A DNA stretch of 64,000 nucleotides from Anaerotignum propionicum (GTDB lineage Bacteria > Bacillota > Clostridia > Lachnospirales > Anaerotignaceae), in contig NZ_JANGAD010000002.1 in the NCBI RefSeq assembly GCF_024461735.1, positions 1-64,000 on the forward strand, given 5' to 3'. The notes below the pieces were generated by a model. That model ran no database searches. It was not told the origin of the DNA and saw nothing but the letters and a program-made list of their open reading frames with translations. The position numbers and the translations under genes were made by a program. How positions within the stretch are numbered: position 1 is the first letter of the stretch; every line of letters starts with the position of its first letter. Shown in pieces: positions 35,012-44,020 of the stretch.

Positions 35012-36196
35012 TTATCTCAAGTTTGCTTTGATAACTTCTCCAATACGCTTGATGCCTTCTTCAATTTTTTCTTCAGGCATACAAGAATAATTCATACGGA
35101 ATGTGTTTTCGTGTCCGCCATTGGGGAAGAAGCTACCACCGGGAACATAAGCAACCTTCTTTTCCAAGCACTGTGTTGCCATTTCCTTTGCATTGATGTA
35201 TTCAGGCAATACAACCCATGTAAATAAACCACCATCGGGATGTGTCCATGTGCATTCCTTAGGGAAGTGCGCATCCATAGCCTTTAACATGCAATCACGT
35301 CTTTTGCCATACACTTCTTTGATCTTATTCACGTGTTCATCCAAACTGTACATTTCCAAGAATGTATTTGTTTCCATTTGGGCAACAGTGGATGCCTGAA
35401 GGTCAGCAGCCTGCTTCATAAAGTTATATTTTGCTAAGATTTTTTCTTCTGCGCAAACCCAGCCCAATCTGTAGCCAGGAGCCAAAATCTTAGAGAAAGT
35501 TCCTAAGAAAATAACAAGACCCTTTGTATCCAAAGATTTCAAAGAAGGCATGTTTTCGTTTTCAAAACGCAATTCACCATAAGGGTTATCCTCAATAACA
35601 GGAATTTCATATTTTGTGATGATTTCCATAAATTTATGGCGTCTTTCCAATGTCCATGTTCTACCGGATGGATTCTGGAAATCAGGAATAACATAAATCA
35701 TTTTTACATTTTCTGTTTTTGCAAGAATTTTTTCCAATTCTTCCATAATCATACCGTTGTTGTCGGTAGGAACTTCAATAAATTTAGGTTCGCAAGCCTT
35801 AAACGCATTTACTGCACCTAAGTAAGAAGGGCTTTCCAATAAAACAACGTCATCTTTATTTAAGAAAACACGAGCGGAAAAATCCAAGCCCTGCTGAGAA
35901 CCGCTGGTAACCAAAACATGATCAACATCTGTGTCGATATTGTTTTTTGCTTTCATTCTAGCTACAATTTTTTCTCTCAAAGGTACAAAGCCCTCAGTGG
36001 TAGAATACTGCAATGCAGCCCGTCCCATTTCATCTAAAGTCTTTATGGATGCTTCCTTCATTCCCTCTACAGGAAATAATTCGGGTGCAGGCAAACCACC
36101 TGCAAAAGAAATAATATCAGGCTGTGCAGTGAGCTTAAGTAACTCTCTGATTTCGGAGCCTGTTAAAAGATTCATTCTGTCTGCAAAACGTACCAT
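35012..36196 (-). CDS. PLP-dependent aminotransferase, class I/II (2-aminoadipate type), copy 1
   Basis: A 394-residue fold-type I aminotransferase of the group that includes LysN-like 2-aminoadipate aminotransferase and the C-terminal domains of MocR regulators; the winged-helix domain is absent. Motifs: ISFAGGLPAPELFP, VTSGSQQGLDF, YVIPDFQNPSGRTW, EDNPYGELRF, the PLP lysine region GTFSKILAPGYRLGW, and a C-terminal FRMNYSC arginine. Substrate may be an aromatic, branched-chain or 2-aminoadipate amino acid. The ATG has TAAGGAGGA upstream. Very similar to the gene at 36735-37919. Confidence 0.88.
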   Translation of the reverse strand: MVRFADRMNLLTGSEIRELLKLTAQPDIISFAGGLPAPELFPVEGMKEASIKTLDEMGRAALQYSTTEGFVPLREKIVARMKAKNNIDTDVDHVLVTSGSQQGLDFSARVFLNKDDVVLLESPSYLGAVNAFKACEPKFIEVPTDNNGMIMEELEKILAKTENVKMIYVIPDFQNPSGRTWTLERRHKFMEIITKYEIPVIEDNPYGELRFENENMPSLKSLDTKGLVIFLGTFSKILAPGYRLGWVCAEEKILAKYNFMKQAADLQASTVAQMETNTFLEMYSLDEHVNKIKEVYGKRRDCMLKAMDAHFPKECTWTHPDGGLFTWVVLPEYINAKEMATQCLEKKVAYVPGGSFFPNGGHENTFRMNYSCMPEEKIEEGIKRIGEVIKANLR

Positions 36197-36658
36197 TGGT
36201 CTTTTCCTCCTTAAAATCTGAAAAATAATTTGATGTCCTACAAGTAAAGTATTTTTTCTTGTACATAGACAATTTAATTAAAAATATGCTTTTCAAACTA
36301 ATTAAAACACAAATAATTAACAAAGTCAATGCAATTTCACGAAAAGTCTTCCTTAAAAATGACTTAAAACAAATTCTTACGCTTAATTTTTTTTGTATAA
36401 AAAACAAAACAATTTATTACAGTACAATCCATTCAAAACCTTAATTGTTTCTATTCAAAAACAATTCAACCAAAAAACACAGGTGGATGAAAGATTGTTT
36501 TTGTACGTATTTTTGTACATTTATTTTTTGAGCTTTTTTACCAATAAACTCTATTTCATTCCAAAATATACCATGCCCCATTTTGGTCTGTTTTATCCAA
36601 TAAAAATTAGTAACCCAACCCAGAATTTTTATAAATCATGCTTCCAATAATTCATAAA
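36197..36658. other. AT-rich spacer between the tandem aminotransferases
   Basis: No gene is convincing; the reading frames are short and AT-driven. It must contain the promoter of copy 1 but I cannot point to a good one (a weak TTGTCT/TACTTT pair near 36250-36275 on the minus strand). Confidence 0.35.
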
Positions 36659-36705
36659 AACCCCCGTAGCACATCCACCTTTGGATGACTTAGCGGGGGT
36701 CATTT
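36659..36705 (-). terminator. Terminator of the second aminotransferase gene
   Basis: GACCCCCGCTAAGTCATCC / GGATGTGCTACGGGGGT forms a long imperfect stem on the minus strand, followed by TTTTTATG. It begins 30 bases past the stop codon of the gene. Confidence 0.75.
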
Positions 36706-36734
36706 TATATCATAACATACATACAGTAAAAGCT

Positions 36735-37919
36735 TTATTTCAGGTTCCCTTGAATTACTTCGGCCAAAGCTTTCACGCCTTCTATAATTTTCTCATCCGA
36801 CATGCAGGAGTAATTCATGCGGAAGCAATTATTCTTACCACCATTGGGGAAAAAACTTCCGCCCGGAACATAAGCAACTTTCTTTTCCAAACACTGCAAA
36901 GCCATTTCCTTTGTATCAATATAATCAGGAAGCTCAACCCATGTAAACAAACCACCGTCGGGATATGTAAACTTAGCCTCTTTGGGGAAGTAATCCTTCA
37001 TGGCCTTCATCATTACATCACGTCTGTGCTTATATACTTCACGAATCTTATTTACATGCTCATCCAAATTATTCATGTCCATATATTTATTGGCTTGAAG
37101 CTGTGTCAACGTGGAAGTCTGCAAATCAGCGCCCTGTTTCATGGTATTAAATTTGGAAAGGATCTCGTCCGCAGCACAAACCCAGCCCAAACGGAACCCG
37201 GGAACCATAATTTTAGACAGTGTACCCAGATATACCACAAGCCCCTTTGTATCTAAAGATTTCAAAGCCGGCATAGTATCATTTTCAAAGCGCAGCTCAC
37301 CATAAGGATTATCCTCGATGACAGGAACCTCATATTTATTTACAATCTCCATGAATTTTGTTCTTCTCTCCAAGGACCAAGTACGTCCTGTGGGATTCTG
37401 GAAATCAGGAATTACGTAAATCATCTTCACATTTTCTGTGGTAGCAAGTACCTTTTCCAATTCTTCCATAACCATACCGCCATCATCGGTAGGCACTTCA
37501 ATAAACGTTGGCTCACAAGCCTTAAATGCGTTGATGGCCCCTAAGTAAGAAGGGCTTTCCACCAAAATAACATCGCCCTTATCAACAAAAACTCTTGCTG
37601 CAAAATCAAGCCCTTGCTGAGAACCACTGGTAATCAGAACCTGTTCAGGCGTAGCATGAATATTGTTTTTCACTGCCATTCTTTCCACAATTTTCTCTCT
37701 TAGCTGGGGCAAGCCTTCGGTAGAGGAATACTGACAAGCAATTGTACCCATTTCCTCCATGACCGCAATACCGGCCTGTTTTAACGCTTCCACTGGAAAC
37801 AACTCAGGTGCGGGCAACCCGCCTGCAAAAGAAATAATATCGGGTCTGGCAATGAGTCTTAAAAGATCTCCAATATCCGAACTATCCAAAAGGTCTAATC
37901 TTTTTGCAAAACGTACCAT
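36735..37919 (-). CDS. PLP-dependent aminotransferase, class I/II (2-aminoadipate type), copy 2
   Basis: A 394-residue paralogue of the gene at 35012-36196, colinear over its whole length with only scattered substitutions (both begin MVRFA, share FAGGLPAPELFPVE, VPGGSFFPNGG and FRMNYSCM). The PLP lysine segment is GTLSKIMVPGFRLGW. I start at 37919, which gives the same length as the paralogue and has GGGGA 9 bases upstream. Each copy has its own terminator, so the two are regulated separately. It looks like a tandem duplication with diverging specificity. Confidence 0.87.
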   Translation of the reverse strand: MVRFAKRLDLLDSSDIGDLLRLIARPDIISFAGGLPAPELFPVEALKQAGIAVMEEMGTIACQYSSTEGLPQLREKIVERMAVKNNIHATPEQVLITSGSQQGLDFAARVFVDKGDVILVESPSYLGAINAFKACEPTFIEVPTDDGGMVMEELEKVLATTENVKMIYVIPDFQNPTGRTWSLERRTKFMEIVNKYEVPVIEDNPYGELRFENDTMPALKSLDTKGLVVYLGTLSKIMVPGFRLGWVCAADEILSKFNTMKQGADLQTSTLTQLQANKYMDMNNLDEHVNKIREVYKHRRDVMMKAMKDYFPKEAKFTYPDGGLFTWVELPDYIDTKEMALQCLEKKVAYVPGGSFFPNGGKNNCFRMNYSCMSDEKIIEGVKALAEVIQGNLK

Positions 37920-37987
37920 AAACTTCATTCCCCTTTCATTTGTTTTTTTAACGATCATCGTATGTACTAAAATAAAGACATGTAACT

Positions 37988-38016
37988 ATTAAGCCATAAA
38001 AACGCCTTGGTGTCAA
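37988..38016 (-). promoter_or_regulatory. Promoter of aminotransferase copy 2
   Basis: On the minus strand TTGACA (38011-38016) and CTTAAT (37988-37993) are 17 bases apart, 68 bases before the start codon. Confidence 0.6.
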
Positions 38017-38435
38017 TGTAATTCCAAAAAAAATGTACAGCATTAAATACAGTGACACTAGTGATATTCAGGCACATTCTTGAACAAAATCATGGGGATT
38101 TTATGACAAAATAAACCCTACAGTTTATAGGCTTTATCCACCATAGGCAAAACAACAATGACAGGTCATGAAAACAAGAAAAATTTCATCATTTTTTTAT
38201 AATATCACTCAGGCTTATGCTCAATTGCCCCATTCTTTTTGTGTTTTCTTCGTCTTGTTTATAGTAGTCACCCTCTAAGTTTGGTAATAGTAAACCTTTG
38301 GTGTTATAGGCAAATTGCAAAAACAGTTTTTCTTTATGCTATCAGCGAAGAAACTAAAAAAAACCATAAAAAAATATAGATTTTAATACATTTTGTCAAA
38401 AAGTTTTATATATCGAATTTTTTGTTTCATTTGTA
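38017..38435. other. Intergenic region between aminotransferase and XRE-cupin gene
   Basis: AT-rich, no gene, no recognised riboswitch. It separates two divergent promoters. Confidence 0.4.
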
Positions 38436-38463
38436 TTGCAATCCCAACAATATGCTGTATAAT
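38436..38463 (+). promoter_or_regulatory. Promoter of the XRE-pot operon
   Basis: TTGCAA at 38436-38441 and TATAAT at 38458-38463, 16-base spacer, 66 bases before the regulator's start codon. Confidence 0.65.
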
Positions 38464-38470
38464 AATTGAG

Positions 38471-38508
38471 GTTTAGTAAAAATAATAGAAAAGTTTAGTA
38501 GTGCTAAA
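38471..38508 (+). promoter_or_regulatory. Candidate operator of the XRE-cupin regulator
   Basis: GTTTAGTA occurs at 38471-38478 and again at 38493-38500, 22 bases apart (two helical turns). The second copy is part of the palindrome TTTAG-TAGTG-CTAAA (38494-38508). It lies just downstream of the -10, where binding would block elongation, so autoregulation is plausible. Confidence 0.45.
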
Positions 38509-38528
38509 TATGATAGGAGTTGTTCAGC

Positions 38529-39062
38529 ATGGATATCGGACATAAAATCAAACAGCTTCGTGTGCAAAAAGGCCTGACTTTAGAAGAGTTGGCAAGCCGC
38601 AGCGAGTTGACAAAGGGTTTCCTGTCCCAGATGGAAAGAAATTTGACGTCTCCTTCCATTGCAACTTTAAATGATATTGTTGAAGCTCTAGGCACCACTT
38701 TAGCTGAATTCTTTAAAGAGGAAAAAAAGGAGAAATTGGTCTTTCATAAAAAAGATTTTTTTGTAGATGAAAGAGGGCATTATACCATCCACTGGATTGT
38801 ACCCAATACGCAAAAAAACGAAATGGAACCCATTCTCTTGGAATTACCGCAAGGGGGAGAATCCTTTCAAATGGACCCCCACAGTGGAGAGGAATTCGGT
38901 TATGTCCTTGAGGGCAGCATTACCCTTGAGTGTGGTGAAGAAAGCTTTATTGTACACAAAGGAGAAACCTTCTACCTTTCTGGCAAAACAAGCCACTTTT
39001 TAAGAAACGACAAAAAAACGAAGGCGAAAGTTCTGTGGATTTCAACACCGCCTTTATTCTGA
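38529..39062 (+). CDS. XRE-family regulator with C-terminal cupin domain
   Basis: A 177-residue regulator: helix-turn-helix (about 5-60, IKQLRVQKGLTLEELASRSELTKGFLSQMER) and a cupin_2 domain (about 105-175, with GEEFGYVLEGSITLECGEE and KGETFYLSGKTSHF). This architecture is that of PuuR-like polyamine regulators. It is directly upstream of the pot genes (15 bases), so it probably controls polyamine uptake with the cupin sensing the ligand. ATG at 38529 is preferred over a TTG at 38520 because of the TAGGAG 8-13 bases upstream. Confidence 0.88.
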   Translation: MDIGHKIKQLRVQKGLTLEELASRSELTKGFLSQMERNLTSPSIATLNDIVEALGTTLAEFFKEEKKEKLVFHKKDFFVDERGHYTIHWIVPNTQKNEMEPILLELPQGGESFQMDPHSGEEFGYVLEGSITLECGEESFIVHKGETFYLSGKTSHFLRNDKKTKAKVLWISTPPLF

Positions 39063-39077
39063 TGTTAGGAGGCAGAC

Positions 39078-40646
39078 ATGAAAAAGCTTATTCAGTTCAA
39101 AAATATTGTCAAAGATTTTGATGGCAAATTGGTTTTAAAGGGTATCAATTTGGATATCTATGAAAATGAGTTCGTTACACTCCTTGGCCCCAGTGGTTGT
39201 GGCAAAACAACGCTGCTGCGCATTTTGGGTGGATTTCTAACGCAAAATGAAGGAGAAGTACTTTTTGATGGGGAAGAAATCACAAAAGTGCCTCCATATA
39301 AAAGAGAAATCAACACCGTATTCCAAAAATACGCCTTGTTTCCCCATATGAATGTTTATAACAACATTGCCTTTGGCCTGAAAATTAAAAAAGAGCCTAA
39401 GGATATTATAGAGCAAAAGGTAAAACGTATGCTTAAGCTGGTGAACCTTGAAGAATATGCAGACCGTAATGTTACGGAAATGAGCGGTGGTCAGCAGCAG
39501 CGTGTTGCTATTGCCCGTGCTTTGGTAAATGAGCCAAATGTTCTGCTTTTGGATGAACCCTTGGGAGCGCTGGATTTGAAGCTTAGAAAAGAAATGCAGC
39601 AAGAATTAAAGAAAATTCAGCAGGAAGTAGGCATTACCTTTATTTATGTTACCCATGATCAAGAAGAAGCCCTTACCATGTCCGACAAAATTGTGGTTAT
39701 GAAGGATGGAGAAATTCAGCAAATCGGTTCCCCCACAGATATTTATAATGAGCCGGTGAATCAATATGTTGCTAATTTTATTGGTGAAAGTAACATCATC
39801 GACGGGGTTATGTTAGAGGACTACCTTGTGATGTTTGAGGATAAGAAATTCAAATGCGTAGATTTTGGCTTTGCTACAGGTGAAAAAGTAGATGTTGTCA
39901 TCCGTCCCGAAGATTTGGATATTGTCCCAAGGGCAGAAGGCAAGCTGAAAGGCATTGTAAAATCCGTATTGTTTAAAGGTGTACATTATGAAACCATTGT
40001 AGAAACAAAGGTGGGTACCTCTATTACCGTAAAAATGATGGTTTCCGATGACCGCCCTGTTTATAACGAAAGTGCCAACGAAAAAATCTCCGCCAACGAT
40101 TTTTATTTAGATATGGATGACGTTGAAGAGCTGGACGAGGGTACCATTGTCGCCCGTGCCGATGCCCAGGCGTGGAATCCCGAAACAGATGAATATATCT
40201 CCATTAAAGAAATCAGTTACTCTATTAAAAAAGAAAACGGCAGTTATCCTGTAACTTTCTCCACCGCAGCAGGCACCTCTGTAACGGTAAATATGATTGT
40301 CAAGGATGAAAACCGTATTGCCAACAAAGAATATCAGGAGGAAATTTTCGCAGTTAATTTCTTTAAAAAAGCCGATGAAATCCATGAATCCATTGCCTTG
40401 GAAACAGATCTAAAAACTTGGGCAAATGCCTCCGCTTGGAGTCTGGAAGATGGTACCTCCGTTGAAATTACAAACGTAAAGTATGATTTTGACCCAGAAA
40501 CCCTAACACCGGGGGTTTATGAGGTTACCTTTGCTACAGAAGGCTATGAGTATAAGGTGGATACCACAGACCGCTATGAAATTGGCAACGAGGTAGGGCT
40601 GATTTTTCAGCCTGAGGACATTCATATTATGACAAAGCAAAACTGA
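39078..40646 (+). CDS. potA: Polyamine ABC transporter ATPase (PotA) with repeat insertion
   Basis: ATPase of a spermidine/putrescine-type importer. Walker [10 protein letters not shown] (38-46), signature MSGGQ (135-139), Walker B VLLLDEP (155-161), H-loop His193. Normal PotA is about 350-380 residues; this one has 522. The extra length lies inside the C-terminal TOBE region: after [20 protein letters not shown] come two tandem repeats (about 309-395 and 396-486) sharing [13 protein letters not shown] / [13 protein letters not shown] and YPVTFST / YEVTFAT, then the closing TOBE strand ending in [10 protein letters not shown]. The repeats look beta-rich and Ig-like. Confidence 0.9.
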   Translation: MKKLIQFKNIVKDFDGKLVLKGINLDIYENEFVTLLGPSGCGKTTLLRILGGFLTQNEGEVLFDGEEITKVPPYKREINTVFQKYALFPHMNVYNNIAFGLKIKKEPKDIIEQKVKRMLKLVNLEEYADRNVTEMSGGQQQRVAIARALVNEPNVLLLDEPLGALDLKLRKEMQQELKKIQQEVGITFIYVTHDQEEALTMSDKIVVMKDGEIQQIGSPTDIYNEPVNQYVANFIGESNIIDGVMLEDYLVMFEDKKFKCVDFGFATGEKVDVVIRPEDLDIVPRAEGKLKGIVKSVLFKGVHYETIVETKVGTSITVKMMVSDDRPVYNESANEKISANDFYLDMDDVEELDEGTIVARADAQAWNPETDEYISIKEISYSIKKENGSYPVTFSTAAGTSVTVNMIVKDENRIANKEYQEEIFAVNFFKKADEIHESIALETDLKTWANASAWSLEDGTSVEITNVKYDFDPETLTPGVYEVTFATEGYEYKVDTTDRYEIGNEVGLIFQPEDIHIMTKQN

Positions 40647-40660
40647 AGGGAGGGTGTTCG

Positions 40661-41503
40661 GTGAAACAATTTCGAAATATGGCACTGCCCTATATTGTTT
40701 GGATGGGAGCAATGATTGTGGTTCCCATGCTGTTGATTCTCCTTTATGCCTTTACCGATAAAGGAAATGACGTGGCTACCATTCGTTTTTCATTGGAAAA
40801 CTTTGCTCGTTTTTTCAGTGATACGGTTTTCATGAGTGTATTGAAGCGCTCCTTATATATTGCGATTATTACAACGGTAATTTGTATTTTGTTTGGCTAT
40901 CCCATTGCCTATGTCATTGCTAACCGCAGTGAAAAAAGCAAGCTGTTTTGGATTCTTTTGATTACCCTGCCCACATGGATTAATATGCTTGTGCGTACTT
41001 ACGCATGGATGGGCATTTTGCAGGATGAAGGAATCATCAATCGAATGCTGGGCTTTTTGGGTATTGGCCCTGTCCATATGATACACACAAGCTTTGCCGT
41101 TGTTTTGGGTATGGTCTATAACTTCATCCCTTTTATGATTCTGCAAATATATACTGGATTAACAAAAATGGATAAAAGTTATCTGGAAGCTGCCAGCGAC
41201 CTTGGTGCAAATTCCGTGCAATCCTTCCTAAGAGTAACTTTACCCCTTTCCATTCCCGGGGTAATCAGCGGCATCACGTTGGTGTTCTTGCCTGCGGTAT
41301 CCAGCTTCTTCATTCCAAAGCTTTTGGGTGGCGGACAGTATGTTTTAATTGGTAATGTTATAGAAACAGAATTTTTAACTTCGGGAGACTGGAACTTTGG
41401 TAGTGCCATTTCCCTAGCAATGGCAGTCATTATCATGTTTTCCATGTATATTACAAAAAAAGTTGATAAAGACCCTGCCGCTAACGGAAGGGAGGATAGC
41501 TAA
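40661..41503 (+). CDS. potB: Polyamine ABC transporter permease PotB
   Basis: A 280-residue inner-membrane permease with about six helices. The EAA loop is seen at SYLEAASDLGANSVQSFLRVTLPLSIPGV. GTG start with GGAGGG 7 bases upstream. It follows potA by 14 bases. Confidence 0.92.
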   Translation: MKQFRNMALPYIVWMGAMIVVPMLLILLYAFTDKGNDVATIRFSLENFARFFSDTVFMSVLKRSLYIAIITTVICILFGYPIAYVIANRSEKSKLFWILLITLPTWINMLVRTYAWMGILQDEGIINRMLGFLGIGPVHMIHTSFAVVLGMVYNFIPFMILQIYTGLTKMDKSYLEAASDLGANSVQSFLRVTLPLSIPGVISGITLVFLPAVSSFFIPKLLGGGQYVLIGNVIETEFLTSGDWNFGSAISLAMAVIIMFSMYITKKVDKDPAANGREDS

Positions 41504-42301
41504 ATGGAAAAGAAAAAAAGACGTTTATTTTCTAAAATATTGTTGGGCTTAACAGCAGTTTTCTTCTATGTGCCTATTTTGTATATTATTCTGTTTTCCT
41601 TCAATAGCTCCCGCTCCCTAACAAAATTTGAGGGCTTCTCTCTGCGGTGGTATGAGAAAATGTTTGCCGATTCCACTATGATGCAGTCTGTGGCTTATAC
41701 AGTCATCATTGCCCTTTTAGCTACCATTATTTCCACAATTTTGGGTACACTAACGGCAATTGGCTTATCAAAATCCAAGAAAATTATGAAAGGTATTGTA
41801 GAACAAGTTAATAACTTACCTATTCTGAATCCGGAAATTGTAACAGGTATCGGATTATTAATGTTTTTCAGCGCTCTAGGGGTAAGAAAAGGCTTTTTGA
41901 CACTGCTTCTTGCTCATATCATGTTCTGCATTCCTTATGTAATTCTCAGCGTAACGCCAAAGCTTCGTTCTCTTGATCCAAATTTGGCGGATGCCGCACT
42001 AGACCTTGGCGCAACCCCCATGCAAGCTTTGTGGAAGGTCATTGTTCCACAAATTAGGCCGGGCATTATCTCCGGGGCCCTCATTGCCTTTACTATGTCC
42101 TTTGATGATTTCATCATCTCCTACTTTGTAACAGGCAATGGTGTGAACAATATTTCTATTTTGGTTTATACCATGAGCAAACGTGTGAATCCGTCCATCA
42201 ACGCCTTAAGCACCTTGGTTATTCTGTTGATTACTTTGGCGTTATTCATTGTAAATATTATCCCTATCGTAAAAGAAAAGAAAGGAAGTAAACTGACATG
42301 A
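41504..42301 (+). CDS. potC: Polyamine ABC transporter permease PotC
   Basis: A 265-residue permease, six predicted helices, EAA loop at NLADAALDLGATPMQALWKVIVPQIRPGI. It begins on the base after the potB stop codon and overlaps potD by 4 bases, so the set is tightly coupled. Confidence 0.92.
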   Translation: MEKKKRRLFSKILLGLTAVFFYVPILYIILFSFNSSRSLTKFEGFSLRWYEKMFADSTMMQSVAYTVIIALLATIISTILGTLTAIGLSKSKKIMKGIVEQVNNLPILNPEIVTGIGLLMFFSALGVRKGFLTLLLAHIMFCIPYVILSVTPKLRSLDPNLADAALDLGATPMQALWKVIVPQIRPGIISGALIAFTMSFDDFIISYFVTGNGVNNISILVYTMSKRVNPSINALSTLVILLITLALFIVNIIPIVKEKKGSKLT

Positions 42302-43374
42302 AAAAAATGATTGCATTGGCTGTTAGTGGGGCATTGTTACTGTCTGGCTGTGGCGGCGGTTCTTCTGCTTCTGACGCTGTAGAAAAATATGGTTCCTCCA
42401 CCTTAAAGCTCTATAATTGGGGGGAATATATGGGTGCAAACCTGATTTCTGACTTCGAGAAAGAATATGGCGTAAAGGTAATTGTGGAATACTTTGACTC
42501 CAACGAAATGATGTATACAAAATTGCAGGCAGGTGACGCTTATGATGTTCTTGTGCCCTCTGACTATATGATTGAACGTTTGATTAAGGAAAACATGCTG
42601 CAAAAGCTGGATTTAACCAAGATTCCAAATATCTCAAATTTAGCTGAAGGCGTAAAGCATCTGCCCTATGACCAAGATAATTCATACTCCGTGCCTTATT
42701 TCTGGGGCAACGTAGGCATTGTTTATAACCATAATAATGTAAAAGCTGCAGATGTGGAAAAACTAGGCTATAATATCCTTCAAGATACCACCTATAAAGG
42801 ACGTATCTATGTCTATGACTCCGAGAGAGATTCCTTTATGATGGCGTTGAAAGCACTGGGCTACTCCATGAACACAGAAAATGAAAATGAAATTCAGGAA
42901 GCCTATAACTGGCTCCTGCAAATGAACGATACCATGGATCCTGCTTATGTTACCGATGAAGTGATCGATGGCATGATTAATGGAAATAAAGATATTGCCG
43001 TTGTTTATAGTGGTGACGCCGCAACTATTTTGAATGAAAACGAAGATATGAGCTTTTTCCTGCCAAAAGAGGGCACAAATCTTTGGAGTGACTCCATGGT
43101 TATTCCTGCCAACGCAGAAAATCCCCTCTTGGCTCATGAATTCATTAACTATGTTTTGACCCATGACGCTTCCTACGGTAACTCCGAAACGGTAGGCTAC
43201 CCTTCCTCTAACCAAGAGGTGTTGGATGAAATGTCTGGCTCTGGTGGAATTTATGCAGATAATGAAGCATATCTGCCTAGAACAGATTATGCTAAGGACG
43301 AAGTGTTTAAAGATAACCCTGTCTTAAAACAGAAGCTGGCAGAACTTTGGATTAAAGTAAAAGCTTCTCACTAA
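42298..43374 (+). CDS. potD: Polyamine ABC transporter substrate-binding lipoprotein PotD
   Basis: A 358-residue extracytoplasmic receptor. The signal peptide ends LLLSGC (lipidated Cys18). The mature part has the family start LKLYNWGEYMG, DVLVPSDYMIERLI, and YFWGNVGIVYN. The exact polyamine cannot be deduced. ATGA overlap with potC. Confidence 0.93.
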   Translation: MKKMIALAVSGALLLSGCGGGSSASDAVEKYGSSTLKLYNWGEYMGANLISDFEKEYGVKVIVEYFDSNEMMYTKLQAGDAYDVLVPSDYMIERLIKENMLQKLDLTKIPNISNLAEGVKHLPYDQDNSYSVPYFWGNVGIVYNHNNVKAADVEKLGYNILQDTTYKGRIYVYDSERDSFMMALKALGYSMNTENENEIQEAYNWLLQMNDTMDPAYVTDEVIDGMINGNKDIAVVYSGDAATILNENEDMSFFLPKEGTNLWSDSMVIPANAENPLLAHEFINYVLTHDASYGNSETVGYPSSNQEVLDEMSGSGGIYADNEAYLPRTDYAKDEVFKDNPVLKQKLAELWIKVKASH

Positions 43375-43385
43375 ATCAAATTATA

Positions 43386-43422
43386 AAAGCCCGAATTGCT
43401 GGAATAGCAATCGGGCTTTTTG
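43386..43422. terminator. Terminator of the pot operon
   Basis: AAAGCCCGAATTGCT / AGCAATCGGGCTTTT stem (one mismatch) with a 5-base loop and T run. It is also usable by the minus-strand small gene ending at 43440. Confidence 0.85.
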
Positions 43423-43439
43423 TAATCAAATCAATATTT

Positions 43440-43673
43440 TTATCTCCACCATTCCTTAGGAACAATTAAAACCAAACCTGTAATCAGGATGACAAGGGTA
43501 ATCAGAAAAGATACTACTGCTGGAGATTCAGAAAAATAGCTCCATGGGCTTGTATGGAAACTGGTTCTTGATGCCTTATCCAAAAGCTGAAGAGCTTTTA
43601 AACCATATATTTCTAAAGACAGTTTGCATAAGCCAACTAAAATAAAAATAGAACCTAAAAATTTTTTATTCAA
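43440..43673 (-). CDS. Small two-helix membrane protein, hypothetical
   Basis: A 77-residue protein from a TTG start at 43673, where AAGGGGGA lies 7 bases upstream; no ATG has an equivalent site. Two hydrophobic segments (about 5-17 and 52-70) end with a WW-Arg terminus. I recognise no family. It could be a lineage-specific membrane protein. The longer frame starting at 43748 is less likely. Confidence 0.5.
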   Translation of the reverse strand: MNKKFLGSIFILVGLCKLSLEIYGLKALQLLDKASRTSFHTSPWSYFSESPAVVSFLITLVILITGLVLIVPKEWWR

Positions 43674-43957
43674 TTTATATTCCCCCTTGTTAGCATGAAA
43701 CAAAACATAAAAAAGCTTGATACCAAAGGTAAAATTTAATGCAGACAAACTAGTTATATTATAGATAATAATATAATTTTACTTATATGTAAATATTAAA
43801 CATATTTCATTGTTCTTAAGCTTTAATCAAACCCAATCTTAACAGACTTCCGTAAGCAACAAAATATCTCTCTTTTATTACTTGGGCTTTTTCTCTATAT
43901 TCCATCGCCTATTGCAGGATTCGACTTTTTTATAATGTATATCTCTATGTGATTATT
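43674..43957. other. AT-rich intergenic region
   Basis: No gene. It should contain the minus-strand promoter for the 77-residue gene (a TATAAT-like box near 43762-43775). Confidence 0.35.
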
Positions 43958-43986
43958 TTGACACTGTCCAAACAAGGCAGTATAAT
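43958..43986 (+). promoter_or_regulatory. Perfect-consensus promoter of the LRR-VWA-MoxR operon
   Basis: TTGACA at 43958-43963, 17 bases, TATAAT at 43981-43986. Both hexamers are exact. Transcription would begin near 43993, which excludes the upstream ATGs in this frame and fixes the LRR gene start at 44021. Confidence 0.85.
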
Positions 43987-44020
43987 GGATTTTAGATTAC
44001 ATTTTGAAAAGGATAAAACC

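Noticed and set aside
36681..37256. 191-codon plus-strand frame antisense to aminotransferase copy 2
   Set aside because: It is fully inside a well-supported minus-strand gene and has no family similarity or ribosome binding site.
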